A DNA stretch of 7,875 bases from an uncultured Armatimonadota bacterium (GTDB lineage Bacteria; Armatimonadota; Armatimonadia; Armatimonadales; Armatimonadaceae), in contig CAIRTT010000019.1 of assembly GCA_903881535.1 (NCBI GenBank), forward strand, positions 1 to 7,875. The letters are read 5' to 3'. This document shows, piece after piece, positions 1-6,773 of this stretch (positions within the stretch are counted from its first letter, which is position 1; each line of letters begins with the position of its first letter). The notes under the pieces were generated by a model. That model did not search any database and was not told the DNA's origin. It worked only from the letters and a program-made list of their open reading frames with translations. The position numbers and the translations under genes were made by a program.

Positions 1-310
1 CAAACCAGTGCAAATCACCATTCGAACGGTCGACTCTGGTCCGAGCCATTTGTTTATGGTGAGACAACGCTGCAATGGTTGCTGAGCTGCAATGGCTCAC
101 TTGTCTTCTGCCAACAAGTCCGCCTCCAATGCGAATTCTGGCTCACAAAGTCACCTTGTCTACGGTGTCCAAAGCACTCATCCAGGGGGTGGTAACTGCC
201 TTTGTTGAACGCCGGCGGGAAAGGTTACATAACATCCTTACCACGGGAGTAAATGCCACATTTAGCCGACGGAAATGGCTAATAAATATCTCTAAATTTG
301 AGCGCTTACG

Positions 311-329
311 AAAGTTTAGAAAAGTTTAG
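311..329. repeat. tandem 9-bp direct repeat, 10-bp period
   Basis: AAAGTTTAG is present at 311-319 and again at 321-329, separated by one base, so both copies face the same side of the helix. This spacing is typical of a binding site for a protein dimer or tandem monomers. There is no direct evidence for a bound factor. It lies about 245 bp before the nearest supported gene start on the + strand (574). Confidence 0.35.
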
Positions 330-386
330 TCGCCATTCCGCTTGACGTAATAAAGGCATCTAACCCATTGTAAATACGTTGACGCA

Positions 387-464
387 CAACCGGTCGCAAT
401 CAAGCTGCACTGGTTGGCTCCGTCATCACCCTGAACCAATATCATTCATCACGATCGTTCAGGG
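387..464 (+). promoter_or_regulatory. two successive dyads upstream of the 574 gene
   Basis: The first dyad pairs CAACCgGT (387-394) with ACtGGTTG (409-416), with one internal mismatch and a 14-nt loop. The second pairs CCCTGAAC (429-436) perfectly with GTTCAGGG (457-464) over 8 bp, with a 20-nt loop that includes part of the palindrome ACGATCGT (451-458). They end 109 bp before the ATG at 574. They could be hairpins in an mRNA leader, a terminator without a T-run for an upstream transcript, or protein-binding sites. I cannot choose between these from sequence alone. Confidence 0.3.
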
Positions 465-573
465 CCGCGTGTACTAGCAGGGATTTTCCAATCGATTCCT
501 GCTGGTGCATGCTCTGATGCGATTGATGCACTCCCTGCTAACAGTAGCCGGTGTGTACGTGGCCGGAGGAACT

Positions 574-1101
574 ATGACAAGCTGGAAGCGAATTTACCTT
601 GAGCGGATGAAGAATCTTGTTGCACAGCGCTTTGCACCCAAACGCAGTTCTGTTCAGGTTATTCTGCAGCCACCAACCGACCATGCGCTCTACTTTTCGC
701 CCCTTCGGACAGCTTTTACGTTTCACTATTCCTATCGCATCGAGAGTATTGGGTGTTTGACTGCGGGGTTGGGAACCGAGACGAAACTATCGATCCACAA
801 AAACGGAACCCAAATTACATCGGATGTTGACTTGCAAGTTCCCAGTGAGTTCTCCTTCGACAACGACCATGTGTGGCGATGGATTACATTGAGTAATCCT
901 ATCGATGTCGTCAGCGGCGACACACTGTTGGTTGAAGTTCAATCCAACTTTGTCTTTGGTGCTGCGGTTGCCGAGTCGTGTCTCGATGGAGTCACGTTTA
1001 CGGGTTCGTTCCGCGCGGATGGGCTTCCGTTCAGGGAGGCTGACAAGGCCTTTGCTAATCTTCGTGTGAGTATTTGTCAAGACTTGGTTGCGACATCGTA
1101 G
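574..1101 (+). CDS. hypothetical protein, probable beta-sandwich domain
   Basis: A 175-residue protein of unknown function. The ATG at 574 is chosen because GGAGG (565-569) lies 4 nt before it; the frame is open further upstream to a GTG at 505 (198 residues), with in-frame ATGs at 517 and 526, but none of those has a ribosome binding site. The first 25 residues are basic (WKR, ERMK, RF-PKR), without a clear signal peptide. Residues 45-170 alternate polar and hydrophobic residues as in beta-strands, with the order F-x-Y-S-Y-R-I-E-S-I-G-C near 50-61, K-L-S-I-H-K-N-G near 71-78 and V-W-R-W-I-T-L-S-N-P-I-D-V-V-S-G-D-T-L near 100-118. This order recalls the jelly-roll-like domains found in surface and PEP-CTERM-type proteins (a DUF4082-like pattern), but that is a resemblance, not an assignment. 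Cysteines are at 61, 136 and 168. It converges on the membrane regulator gene, with 101 bp between the two stops. Confidence 0.6.
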   Translation: MTSWKRIYLERMKNLVAQRFAPKRSSVQVILQPPTDHALYFSPLRTAFTFHYSYRIESIGCLTAGLGTETKLSIHKNGTQITSDVDLQVPSEFSFDNDHVWRWITLSNPIDVVSGDTLLVEVQSNFVFGAAVAESCLDGVTFTGSFRADGLPFREADKAFANLRVSICQDLVATS

Positions 1102-1143
1102 AGATGTTTCCTTTGTCCGATTCTTCAAAGATTGTTGATCGGT

Positions 1144-1162
1144 GGTGTGGCCCTGTCACACC
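1144..1162. terminator. possible weak hairpin between convergent genes
   Basis: GGTGTG (1144-1149) pairs with CACACC (1157-1162) around a 7-nt loop, midway between the convergent stops at 1101 and 1203. It could help end transcription from either side, but no T-run follows on either strand, so it is not a standard intrinsic terminator. Confidence 0.2.
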
Positions 1163-1202
1163 CTGTGCAGTTTCACCCTGTACGGCACTTACTATGTTTG
1201 GG

Positions 1203-3470
1203 CTATTTGAGGCCTGTGAAGTCAAAGACGGTAAAGTTGTTGCCAAAGCGACCCGCTACGATACTGTTGTCGGATTGGTTGTAGTGGACCTGTTGGTCAG
1301 TGGTCAGTATTCCTGTGGTGATATCTGTTCCGACATACTTATTGACGTAAATGAGTGCAAGCTTTTGCCCAGGACCTTCGAGCGGTTGCATGAGTGCGCT
1401 GAAGGACCCTGATATTCCGCGGAAATACATCCCAACGATTCTCCGAGTCTTCAGTTTCCGTGGCAGTCCTACTGCCATTGCGATTGATGAAAGGTCATCT
1501 GACGGGCGTGAGCGATAGAAATATACAGAGTTCGAGCCTAGTTCAGCAAGATCGTAACAACCAAGGATGTACATATCGAAACTAGGTAATGGCGTCAGCA
1601 TGACATGGGAATTTAGGAAGTGCGTTTGGGTCTGATCCGTTTTCTTAATTTTTCCCGTCGCTGAATCAAGCCGCATGACCGTTGGCAAATTGCGGATTAC
1701 ACCATCCAGCGTATGGGTTGCTAATGCTCCAAATACCAAGACATCGCCATTGGTTGCAATCTTGACATCGCATCGATAGTCATCGATTTTAGCCGGGCTA
1801 TCGATGACCGTTGTCCATTCGAGCTTGCCAGCTTTGGAGTAACGTTGTACTTGCCAGTCTGCTACATTTCCGACCTTCTTGAAGTTGAACTTTGTGCACG
1901 TGATGTAATTTTCACCGCTGGCTCCCTGGCTCACTGAGTTGAATTCGGTGAAGTCAGCCGTTAGTGGGAAGCGGTCATCGAACTTACCGGATGCCATCAG
2001 GTGCATCGTGTTCAAGCGGATATTCTTGGTTCCATTCTGCCCTGATGTAAACAGCCAAGCACCACCCTGCATGTCACTTACGACCCGGATGATTCCCATG
2101 ACTTTGTCCTGCTGTTGACCGGAGACGGCATTTGAGAGCAGCTTGCCCCTTGCATCAAATTTCAGAAGTGCAATGTACCTACCAGGTGCTCGGTCTGTGG
2201 GTCTTCGGCCAGCGGGTTCCAAGTTACCTAAAGACCGAATCAAATGTGTCGATTTACTCTCTGGTTGCCGTTCTATCGCAGTGGTAACAAGGTCTCCATC
2301 GGCTTTGTATTTCAATACCGCCGAATAACGACCAGGGCGTCTTCCCAGCTTCTCTTTGTCAAGAATTTGGACATGCGCTCCTACAAAAATGTTACCAAAC
2401 TTGTCGGTTGTAATATCAGCGGGGAAGTACTGAACCCCTTTGGTTGCTGGGGTCAATGTCGACCAGTTCAGCTTGCGGTTACGTGATGTCTTTACCGTCA
2501 GAATTTGCTGATCCAAGTTCTTGAGGCGGACGATTCCAGTTGTAATCGCTCCACCATCGGGTAGTCGGACAGTTGCAACCGCCTCAGATAGCGTTACTTG
2601 GTCGTTAGGTTTGGGTTTGTATTCATATTGGATGTAACGTCCAATATAGGTTGGGGGTTGGTCTGTAATCGGACTTCCAGTGGCTCTGGAAGCTGGCTTT
2701 GGTTGACTTATTCGACCAAGAACAATGGGCGTAGTGAAGAGTCCGATCAGGAGTAGGGCCGCGATTCCCTGAGAATAATTGCGCGGCTTAGAATCCCTAC
2801 GGATGACAAATTCATCCGTGTCAGCTTCGATATGAAGGTCACCCGTAAAGCCAAGGCTTCTGAGGCGGTTCGCAAAGTGGTTCGTCGCTTCATGATTGCC
2901 ACAGACAATTGCGGCTTTCCAGCCACGTTCCAGACACTGAAAGCGAAGCGCATCGAATTCGGTACGTTGAGTTTCAAATGCCTCGGGATGCCCGGCAAGC
3001 AGAATCTGATCGGATGCCAGTGCATCGAATTCACGAGCAGCTTCGAGTGTCGCTGCTGCACTTAGCGAGGATAGAAGTGTGTTACCAATACGCAGACACT
3101 CCAGGTAGTCAATCGTGATCAGGGTTGTGTCGAGCTTGACAAACTGTTCCGAAATGACAACAACGGGCTGAACACCGAACGTGGAAAAGGCATCCACAAC
3201 GGACTTACGCCACTTGTGCATGAGGACATCACGGCTACGCTCATCACTCAGCGGCCATGCACTTTCCGTCAGCTCCAAGCGTAACATTTCAGCATCTGGG
3301 GCAACTGAAAGCAACGCCAGCACGAACCAAATTTTGCGCGTGAGCTTTATATCAGCCAGAGAGCCATCCAGGTGGACTTCTCCCCGACCCAACAACTTTA
3401 CTAAAGGACGCACAGATAATATGTTACTTGATTGATACCTGTAATACCCTATCAAGATGTTCATGTTCAC
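1203..3470 (-). CDS. membrane-anchored SARP-like regulator with propeller-like exterior
   Basis: A 755-residue one-pass membrane protein, inferred to be a signal-responsive transcription factor. Residues about 20-120 fit the winged helix of SARP/OmpR-type regulators (LTRKIWFVLALLSVAP at 43-58, then a helix with W72-P73 and MHKWRKSVVDAF at 84-95, ending VKLDTTLITIDYLEC at 111-125). Residues about 126-205 resemble a shortened helical BTAD repeat region (LAGHPEAFETQRTEFDALR). A hydrophobic span at 235-252 follows a basic stretch (RRDSKPR), predicting an inside DNA-binding part and an outside C-terminus. Residues 255-755 contain repeated strand units such as RYSAVLKYKADGDL (381-394), RYIALLKFDARGKL (431-444), DITTDKFGNIFVGA (352-365) and VQRYSKAGKLEW (541-552), typical of beta-propeller blades. 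The GTG at 3470 is preferred: AGGA lies 6 nt upstream; an ATG two codons later is the alternative. Family knowledge: most SARPs are soluble actinobacterial activators. The ligand and target genes are unknown. Confidence 0.75.
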   Translation of the reverse strand: MNMNILIGYYRYQSSNILSVRPLVKLLGRGEVHLDGSLADIKLTRKIWFVLALLSVAPDAEMLRLELTESAWPLSDERSRDVLMHKWRKSVVDAFSTFGVQPVVVISEQFVKLDTTLITIDYLECLRIGNTLLSSLSAAATLEAAREFDALASDQILLAGHPEAFETQRTEFDALRFQCLERGWKAAIVCGNHEATNHFANRLRSLGFTGDLHIEADTDEFVIRRDSKPRNYSQGIAALLLIGLFTTPIVLGRISQPKPASRATGSPITDQPPTYIGRYIQYEYKPKPNDQVTLSEAVATVRLPDGGAITTGIVRLKNLDQQILTVKTSRNRKLNWSTLTPATKGVQYFPADITTDKFGNIFVGAHVQILDKEKLGRRPGRYSAVLKYKADGDLVTTAIERQPESKSTHLIRSLGNLEPAGRRPTDRAPGRYIALLKFDARGKLLSNAVSGQQQDKVMGIIRVVSDMQGGAWLFTSGQNGTKNIRLNTMHLMASGKFDDRFPLTADFTEFNSVSQGASGENYITCTKFNFKKVGNVADWQVQRYSKAGKLEWTTVIDSPAKIDDYRCDVKIATNGDVLVFGALATHTLDGVIRNLPTVMRLDSATGKIKKTDQTQTHFLNSHVMLTPLPSFDMYILGCYDLAELGSNSVYFYRSRPSDDLSSIAMAVGLPRKLKTRRIVGMYFRGISGSFSALMQPLEGPGQKLALIYVNKYVGTDITTGILTTDQQVHYNQSDNSIVAGRFGNNFTVFDFTGLK

Positions 3471-3545
3471 GGTGATTCCTGCTGAATAAACGAAGAAAGT
3501 TAATCAACGTTACATCTGTCATGGTTGCCTATAAGCGGGCATGGT

Positions 3546-3575
3546 ATAGAGCCACCTGCTTTTCATGGGTTCTAT
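3546..3575. terminator. imperfect hairpin between Usp and SARP genes
   Basis: ATAGAgCC (3546-3553) pairs with GGtTCTAT (3568-3575), with one mismatch and a 14-nt loop. It lies in the 168-bp gap after the Usp stop and before the SARP start, both on the - strand. It may weaken read-through from the Usp operon, but there is no T-run on the - strand, so support is slight. I found no convincing promoter for the SARP gene in this gap. Confidence 0.2.
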
Positions 3576-3638
3576 CAGCCGTCGTGATTACGTTAGATGA
3601 TTTTGCTGTGGTAATCGGGGACCTTCTGGTAGAACGCA

Positions 3639-4529
3639 TCAGCCATTACGGAGCACTAGAACAGAAGTAGTCGGGTTGTCGATCACCTCTGAACTTGTTG
3701 AGCCGAGAGTAATCCGCTCCAGCAATCCATGGCCCTTTGCGCAGACCACCAACAAATCTGCATCAAAGCGGTTTGCCGCATCGAGGAGTGTCGCCGCCGG
3801 CCGTCCCTGCATTACGTGTAATTGTATATCCGGTGTCAGCTGCTTCATGAAGCACTCCGTCTGCGCGAGGTGGTCATGAAGGCGTTCACGGATAGCCCCA
3901 AGTGTGTCGAAACTGTCGACATCTATATTAATGCTTCTGGCATCATCCGGGTTAAAGACAGTCACTAGGTCAATATGTGCAATTCCCCTAGGCATCCAGC
4001 CGATGAATTTGTGCAGGGCTGCATTGCAATAATTTGAGTGGTCAACTCCGATCACAATACGGAGATCACCGGTACGGGTGCGTTTGTGGCTGACAAGCAC
4101 GCTGGCTTTCGCACCAGCTATGACCGTTGCAGCAGTGCTGCCGAGGACAAAGCGTTCAATTGGCTTTGCGATGTTGGCATCCACGCAGACCAGTGTCGCA
4201 TCGCGGCTATCAGAGAGGCTGACCAGCTCGTATCTGGGATTACCAATAGTGACATCGGTGCTGATGTAGTTTGGATCCACCCCTAAATCTTGAATATGTT
4301 GTTTGACTTTTGGGAGAAAGTCATTTGCCTTCTCCACTTCGGTGTCCGCTTGCCAGGCCATGAAGTCATTTCCACTGACGATGTCATTGGGGTAACCGGC
4401 GACAAGGTAGGGAGAGACGACATGGAGGAGGTGATAACGAACACAGGGGATGGCGAGTGCACGCAGCATTTCGATGCTATCGGTGGTCGATGGGCCGTTG
4501 GTTGCGGCAATTCCGATGATGGCTTCCAT
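3639..4529 (-). CDS. universal stress protein, two tandem UspA domains
   Basis: A 296-residue soluble protein made of two UspA-fold domains, residues about 1-148 and 155-296. Each starts with a first strand (MEAIIGIAAT at 1-10; LRIVIGVDHS at 156-165) and ends with the typical V-L-V-(S/L) strand (SVLVSHKR 143-150; TSVLVLRNG 288-296). The nucleotide-binding motif of the family, G-2x-G-9x-G-(S/T), is nearly intact in domain 2 (C263-AK-G266, nine residues, G276-S277; Cys replaces the first Gly) and degraded in domain 1, where only the G130-S131 part remains. GRPAATLLDAANRFDADLLVV (242-262) is a typical Usp helix-strand unit. The ATG at 4529 is chosen because AAGGAA lies about 11 nt upstream and because the longer open frame, to 4814, would add 95 Cys/His/Ser-rich residues that overlap the upstream membrane gene out of frame. 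Known family role: stress survival, often nucleotide-dependent. The specific signal here is unknown. Confidence 0.9.
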   Translation of the reverse strand: MEAIIGIAATNGPSTTDSIEMLRALAIPCVRYHLLHVVSPYLVAGYPNDIVSGNDFMAWQADTEVEKANDFLPKVKQHIQDLGVDPNYISTDVTIGNPRYELVSLSDSRDATLVCVDANIAKPIERFVLGSTAATVIAGAKASVLVSHKRTRTGDLRIVIGVDHSNYCNAALHKFIGWMPRGIAHIDLVTVFNPDDARSINIDVDSFDTLGAIRERLHDHLAQTECFMKQLTPDIQLHVMQGRPAATLLDAANRFDADLLVVCAKGHGLLERITLGSTSSEVIDNPTTSVLVLRNG

Positions 4530-4546
4530 TTCGTTTGGGGTTCCTT

Positions 4547-4885
4547 TCACCGCGTGGTCCAAGTGTCTGCTGTGTAGTCGATGGTCGTTGGAGCCGCCTG
4601 GATATTGGTAACTATCCAGCGAAGCGGGTGGACCAGTGATTGAACGATCACCACACCTGTAAACCAAATCAGAGCAGCAAGATTGATCATCACAACAGCA
4701 ATCCCCCAGATGAGGGCGACCATGTGAAAGCGAAGCATTGCTGCAATTGCAGCGAGGGTGTCGCCGTATGGATTGTTTGCTGTGGCATCCAAGGTGGGTG
4801 CCTGAGGTTGCCAAATCAGGCCCGCTGGTGCCGTAGTGTCCATTACTCTGCTCATCCCGACCTCTTCATTAAACTGGTATGCCAT
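4547..4885 (-). CDS. small membrane protein upstream of Usp
   Basis: A 112-residue protein I do not recognise. Residues 1-42 are soluble with several Pro and Asn (TAPAGLIWQPQAP). A strongly hydrophobic block follows at about 43-83 (AAIAAMLRFHMVALIWGIAVVMINLAAL and onward), enough for one long or two short membrane spans, then a polar tail with HPLRW (86-90) and DYTADTW. It ends 17 nt before the Usp ATG in the same direction, so co-transcription is likely; it may be the membrane partner or target of that stress protein. Start choice: the ATG at 4885 has GGAGG 5 nt upstream, the best site here. GTG 4900 and ATG 4897 are in frame, with a weaker AAGGA upstream. No paralogue or close family is evident by eye. 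Confidence 0.7.
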   Translation of the reverse strand: MAYQFNEEVGMSRVMDTTAPAGLIWQPQAPTLDATANNPYGDTLAAIAAMLRFHMVALIWGIAVVMINLAALIWFTGVVIVQSLVHPLRWIVTNIQAAPTTIDYTADTWTTR

Positions 4886-4910
4886 CGTTGCCTCCATCAC
4901 TGTTCCTTGC

Positions 4911-4949
4911 TCACAGATGCAGGAGAGATTCCCCGCATCGCCACAACAT
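4911..4949 (-). CDS. possible 12-codon leader ORF
   Basis: ATG at 4949 to TGA at 4911 encodes MLWRCGESLLHL. It is preceded by a strong purine run, GGGAGGGAGG (4970-4961 read on the - strand), 11 nt before the ATG, somewhat further than ideal. It ends 25 nt before the chosen start of the membrane protein gene. A short translated leader before a structured or attenuated gene would look like this, but an ORF this short can arise by chance. Confidence 0.25.
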   Translation of the reverse strand: MLWRCGESLLHL

Positions 4950-4960
4950 AGTTGTTATTA

Positions 4961-5066
4961 CCTCCCTCCCGAGACGCCATTGTCCCGGGAGGCTGGCTCC
5001 TTCGGCTGAGCTCTATCAGGTTGCAATCCCGGGTCATGTGTCCACTGCAGGACTATTCCGCTGTGG
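4961..5066 (-). promoter_or_regulatory. candidate structured 5' leader of the membrane protein/Usp operon
   Basis: Read on the - strand, the order is: a hairpin with 9 paired bases (5066-5042, CCAC-a-GC-GGA, loop ATAG, TCC-t-GC-a-GTGG); then CCCGGGA (5033-5027), which can pair with TCCCGGG (4990-4984); then CCTCCCG (4992-4986), which can instead pair with CGGGAGG (4971-4965). The last two stems share bases, so only one can form at a time, and the second buries part of the GGGAGGGAGG ribosome-binding run before the 12-codon ORF. That is the logic of an on/off leader. I compared it from memory with the c-di-AMP (ydaO), TPP, FMN, cobalamin, lysine, glycine, M-box, yybP and fluoride consensus motifs and found no match. 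All stems are self-complementary, so a + strand role is also possible. Confidence 0.4.
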
Positions 5067-5127
5067 CTGACTCCCAAGGACTGATATTTCCATCGCCGAT
5101 GAACCGCGCTGAGGAAGGGAAACATTT

Positions 5128-5141
5128 CCGGGAGAACCCGG
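5128..5141. other. short GC hairpin
   Basis: CCGGG (5128-5132), loop AGAA, CCCGG (5137-5141). A stable 5-bp stem with a tetraloop that would sit near the 5' end of the leader of the - strand operon if transcription starts upstream of it. No function can be assigned. Confidence 0.25.
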
Positions 5142-5356
5142 CTGCCCGAAGTGTGGGTACTGGTATTTGCTGGGTTTTACGCAGCAGATTGGCGACATTG
5201 CCAACCACTAACCAATGCTATGTTTGAGTACCCGACCGCACTGTCCGGATGCCACATCCGCGCTGTTTCCACCGCCTTCACACTGGGACCTTATCGTCGA
5301 TGAGCGACACGCTTATCGGCCGTTTGGGAGATTGATATCGGCGAAACGGTGAATGC

Positions 5357-5391
5357 GTGCACATTTGTGCACCGAGAAAAGTCTCTATAGT
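5357..5391 (+). promoter_or_regulatory. GTGCAC dyad next to a TATAGT -10-like box
   Basis: GTGCAC (5357-5362), ATTT, GTGCAC (5367-5372) is both a perfect dyad and a direct repeat with a 10-bp period. CGGTG (5347-5351) and CACCG (5370-5374) give an alternative pairing. TATAGT (5386-5391) matches the -10 box at 5 of 6 positions, and the dyad sits where the -35 box would be, with no good -35 of its own. An activator-dependent or repressed promoter would look like this. Transcription from here would give asd a leader of about 350 nt. Confidence 0.35.
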
Positions 5392-5408
5392 CTTTCCGTA
5401 GCGCGTTG
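5392..5408 (+). repeat. 17-bp direct repeat, copy 1
   Basis: CTTTCCGTAGCGCGTTG is repeated exactly at 5571-5587, 179 bp further on. This copy begins next to the -10-like box TATAGT, about where a transcript from that box would start. Its CCGTAGCG core (5396-5403) is complementary to CGCTACGG at 5549-5556. Confidence 0.6.
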
Positions 5409-5479
5409 AAAAAACGGTTTTCTAGGATTTATCAGGTTGGAAATGGTAATGAACCACGTGTGCATGAGCGATTTAGATG

Positions 5480-5515
5480 GTAATTTCCGGAATTACGTGA
5501 TGTTGCATTTGCAAC
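5480..5515. promoter_or_regulatory. two adjacent operator-like dyads
   Basis: GTAATT (5480-5485), TCCGG, AATTAC (5491-5496) is followed 5 bp later by GTTGCA (5502-5507), TT, TGCAAC (5510-5515). Both are perfect 6-bp arms around very short centres, which suits dimeric protein binding better than RNA hairpins with a 2-nt loop. They lie 230-265 bp before the asd start. The palindrome CACGTG is also nearby (5456-5461). Confidence 0.3.
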
Positions 5516-5548
5516 TTGTTTCTTGTGCCAATGGTGGGTGCAGCGGCA

Positions 5549-5582
5549 CGCTACGGGCGAGCTCTTCTGGCTTTCCGTAGCG
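5549..5582 (+). promoter_or_regulatory. anti-repeat hairpin in the asd leader
   Basis: CGCTACGG (5549-5556) pairs with CCGTAGCG (5575-5582) over 8 bp, with an 18-nt loop. The 3' arm lies inside copy 2 of the 17-bp repeat. Because copy 1 carries the same CCGTAGCG word upstream (5396-5403), the single anti-repeat can pair with either copy. Confidence 0.4.
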
Positions 5583-5587
5583 CGTTG
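5571..5587 (+). repeat. 17-bp direct repeat, copy 2
   Basis: Exact second copy of CTTTCCGTAGCGCGTTG (copy 1 at 5392-5408). The flanking bases differ, so the identity is confined to these 17 bp. It ends 157 bp before the asd ATG. Confidence 0.6.
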
Positions 5588-5684
5588 GCGAAACATTGCT
5601 CTGAAGATACGTACATCGGTTCATTGGATGTGCTGTTTATGGATGGGCTCTCTAAGCGCTAATTTGTGTAAGTTGCATCAGCAA

Positions 5685-5716
5685 GGATGCCGTGAGGGTG
5701 TCCGGATAAGGCATCC
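5685..5716 (+). promoter_or_regulatory. dyad just upstream of asd
   Basis: GGATGCC (5685-5691) pairs perfectly with GGCATCC (5710-5716), with an 18-nt loop, and is directly followed by AAGGAG (5717-5722). The purine run is 22 nt before the asd ATG, too far for normal initiation, so the stem may serve as an operator or as part of a leader that affects ribosome access. Confidence 0.35.
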
Positions 5717-5744
5717 AAGGAGTCGGTTTCGATAGAATGCACCA

Positions 5745-6769
<1,025 letters not shown>

Positions 6770-6773
<4 letters not shown>

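Larger units (their letters stand above)
1..573. other. gene-poor left end with short repeats
   Basis: I see no convincing gene in this stretch. Frame 1 of the + strand is open from base 1 to a TAA at 193-195 (64 codons) and could be the tail of a gene entering from the left, but an open frame of this size is not rare by chance and I recognise nothing in it. A second frame (75-329) has no ribosome binding site and no recognisable motif. The 10-bp word GCTGCAATGG occurs twice (69-78, 86-95), and the 9-bp word AAAGTTTAG occurs twice with a 10-bp period (311-319, 321-329). Two dyads lie further right and are listed separately. TTGAAC (205-210), 17 bp, CATAAC (228-233) is only a weak promoter match. 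Confidence 0.5.
4886..5744. other. divergent intergenic region, rich in dyads
   Basis: About 860 bp lie between the divergent membrane/Usp operon and asd. I find no convincing gene: the longer frames on the + strand (4952-5227, 5523-5735) lack ribosome binding sites and recognisable motifs. Instead there are many inverted repeats. The left half (4961-5141) fits a folded leader for the - strand operon. The right half (5347-5716) fits operators or a folded leader for asd. Further small dyads are CGGATG-cca-CATCCG (5246-5260) and TTGGC-n6-GCCAA (5189-5204). Confidence 0.6.

Noticed and set aside
1..60. tRNA-like words (TTCGAAC, GAGCCA) at the left edge
   Set aside because: The T-arm stem has at most 3 pairs and no anticodon arm fits.
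75..329. 84-residue open frame on the + strand
   Set aside because: No ribosome binding site, no motif, composition not protein-like.
1074..1412. 112-residue open frame on the + strand
   Set aside because: It is mostly antisense to the 3' end of the SARP-like gene, without a start signal.
3639..4814. 391-residue version of the Usp gene starting at 4814
   Set aside because: The extra 95 residues are Cys/His/Ser-rich, overlap the membrane protein gene out of frame and have no family match; the ATG at 4529 has a ribosome binding site and begins exactly at the first Usp strand.
4952..5227. 91-residue open frame on the + strand
   Set aside because: TTG start without a ribosome binding site, and it runs through the palindromic leader segment; it is best explained by the structured DNA.
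5523..5735. 70-residue open frame upstream of asd
   Set aside because: Rich in Trp, Cys and Arg, no ribosome binding site, and it spans the repeat and hairpin elements.
5340..5744. Lysine riboswitch or T-box before asd-dapA
   Set aside because: Both would suit the operon, but the conserved words (AGAGGTGC, GCCGAAG and GGGACTGTCA-like for lysine; AGGGTGGTACCGCG-like for a T-box) are not present.
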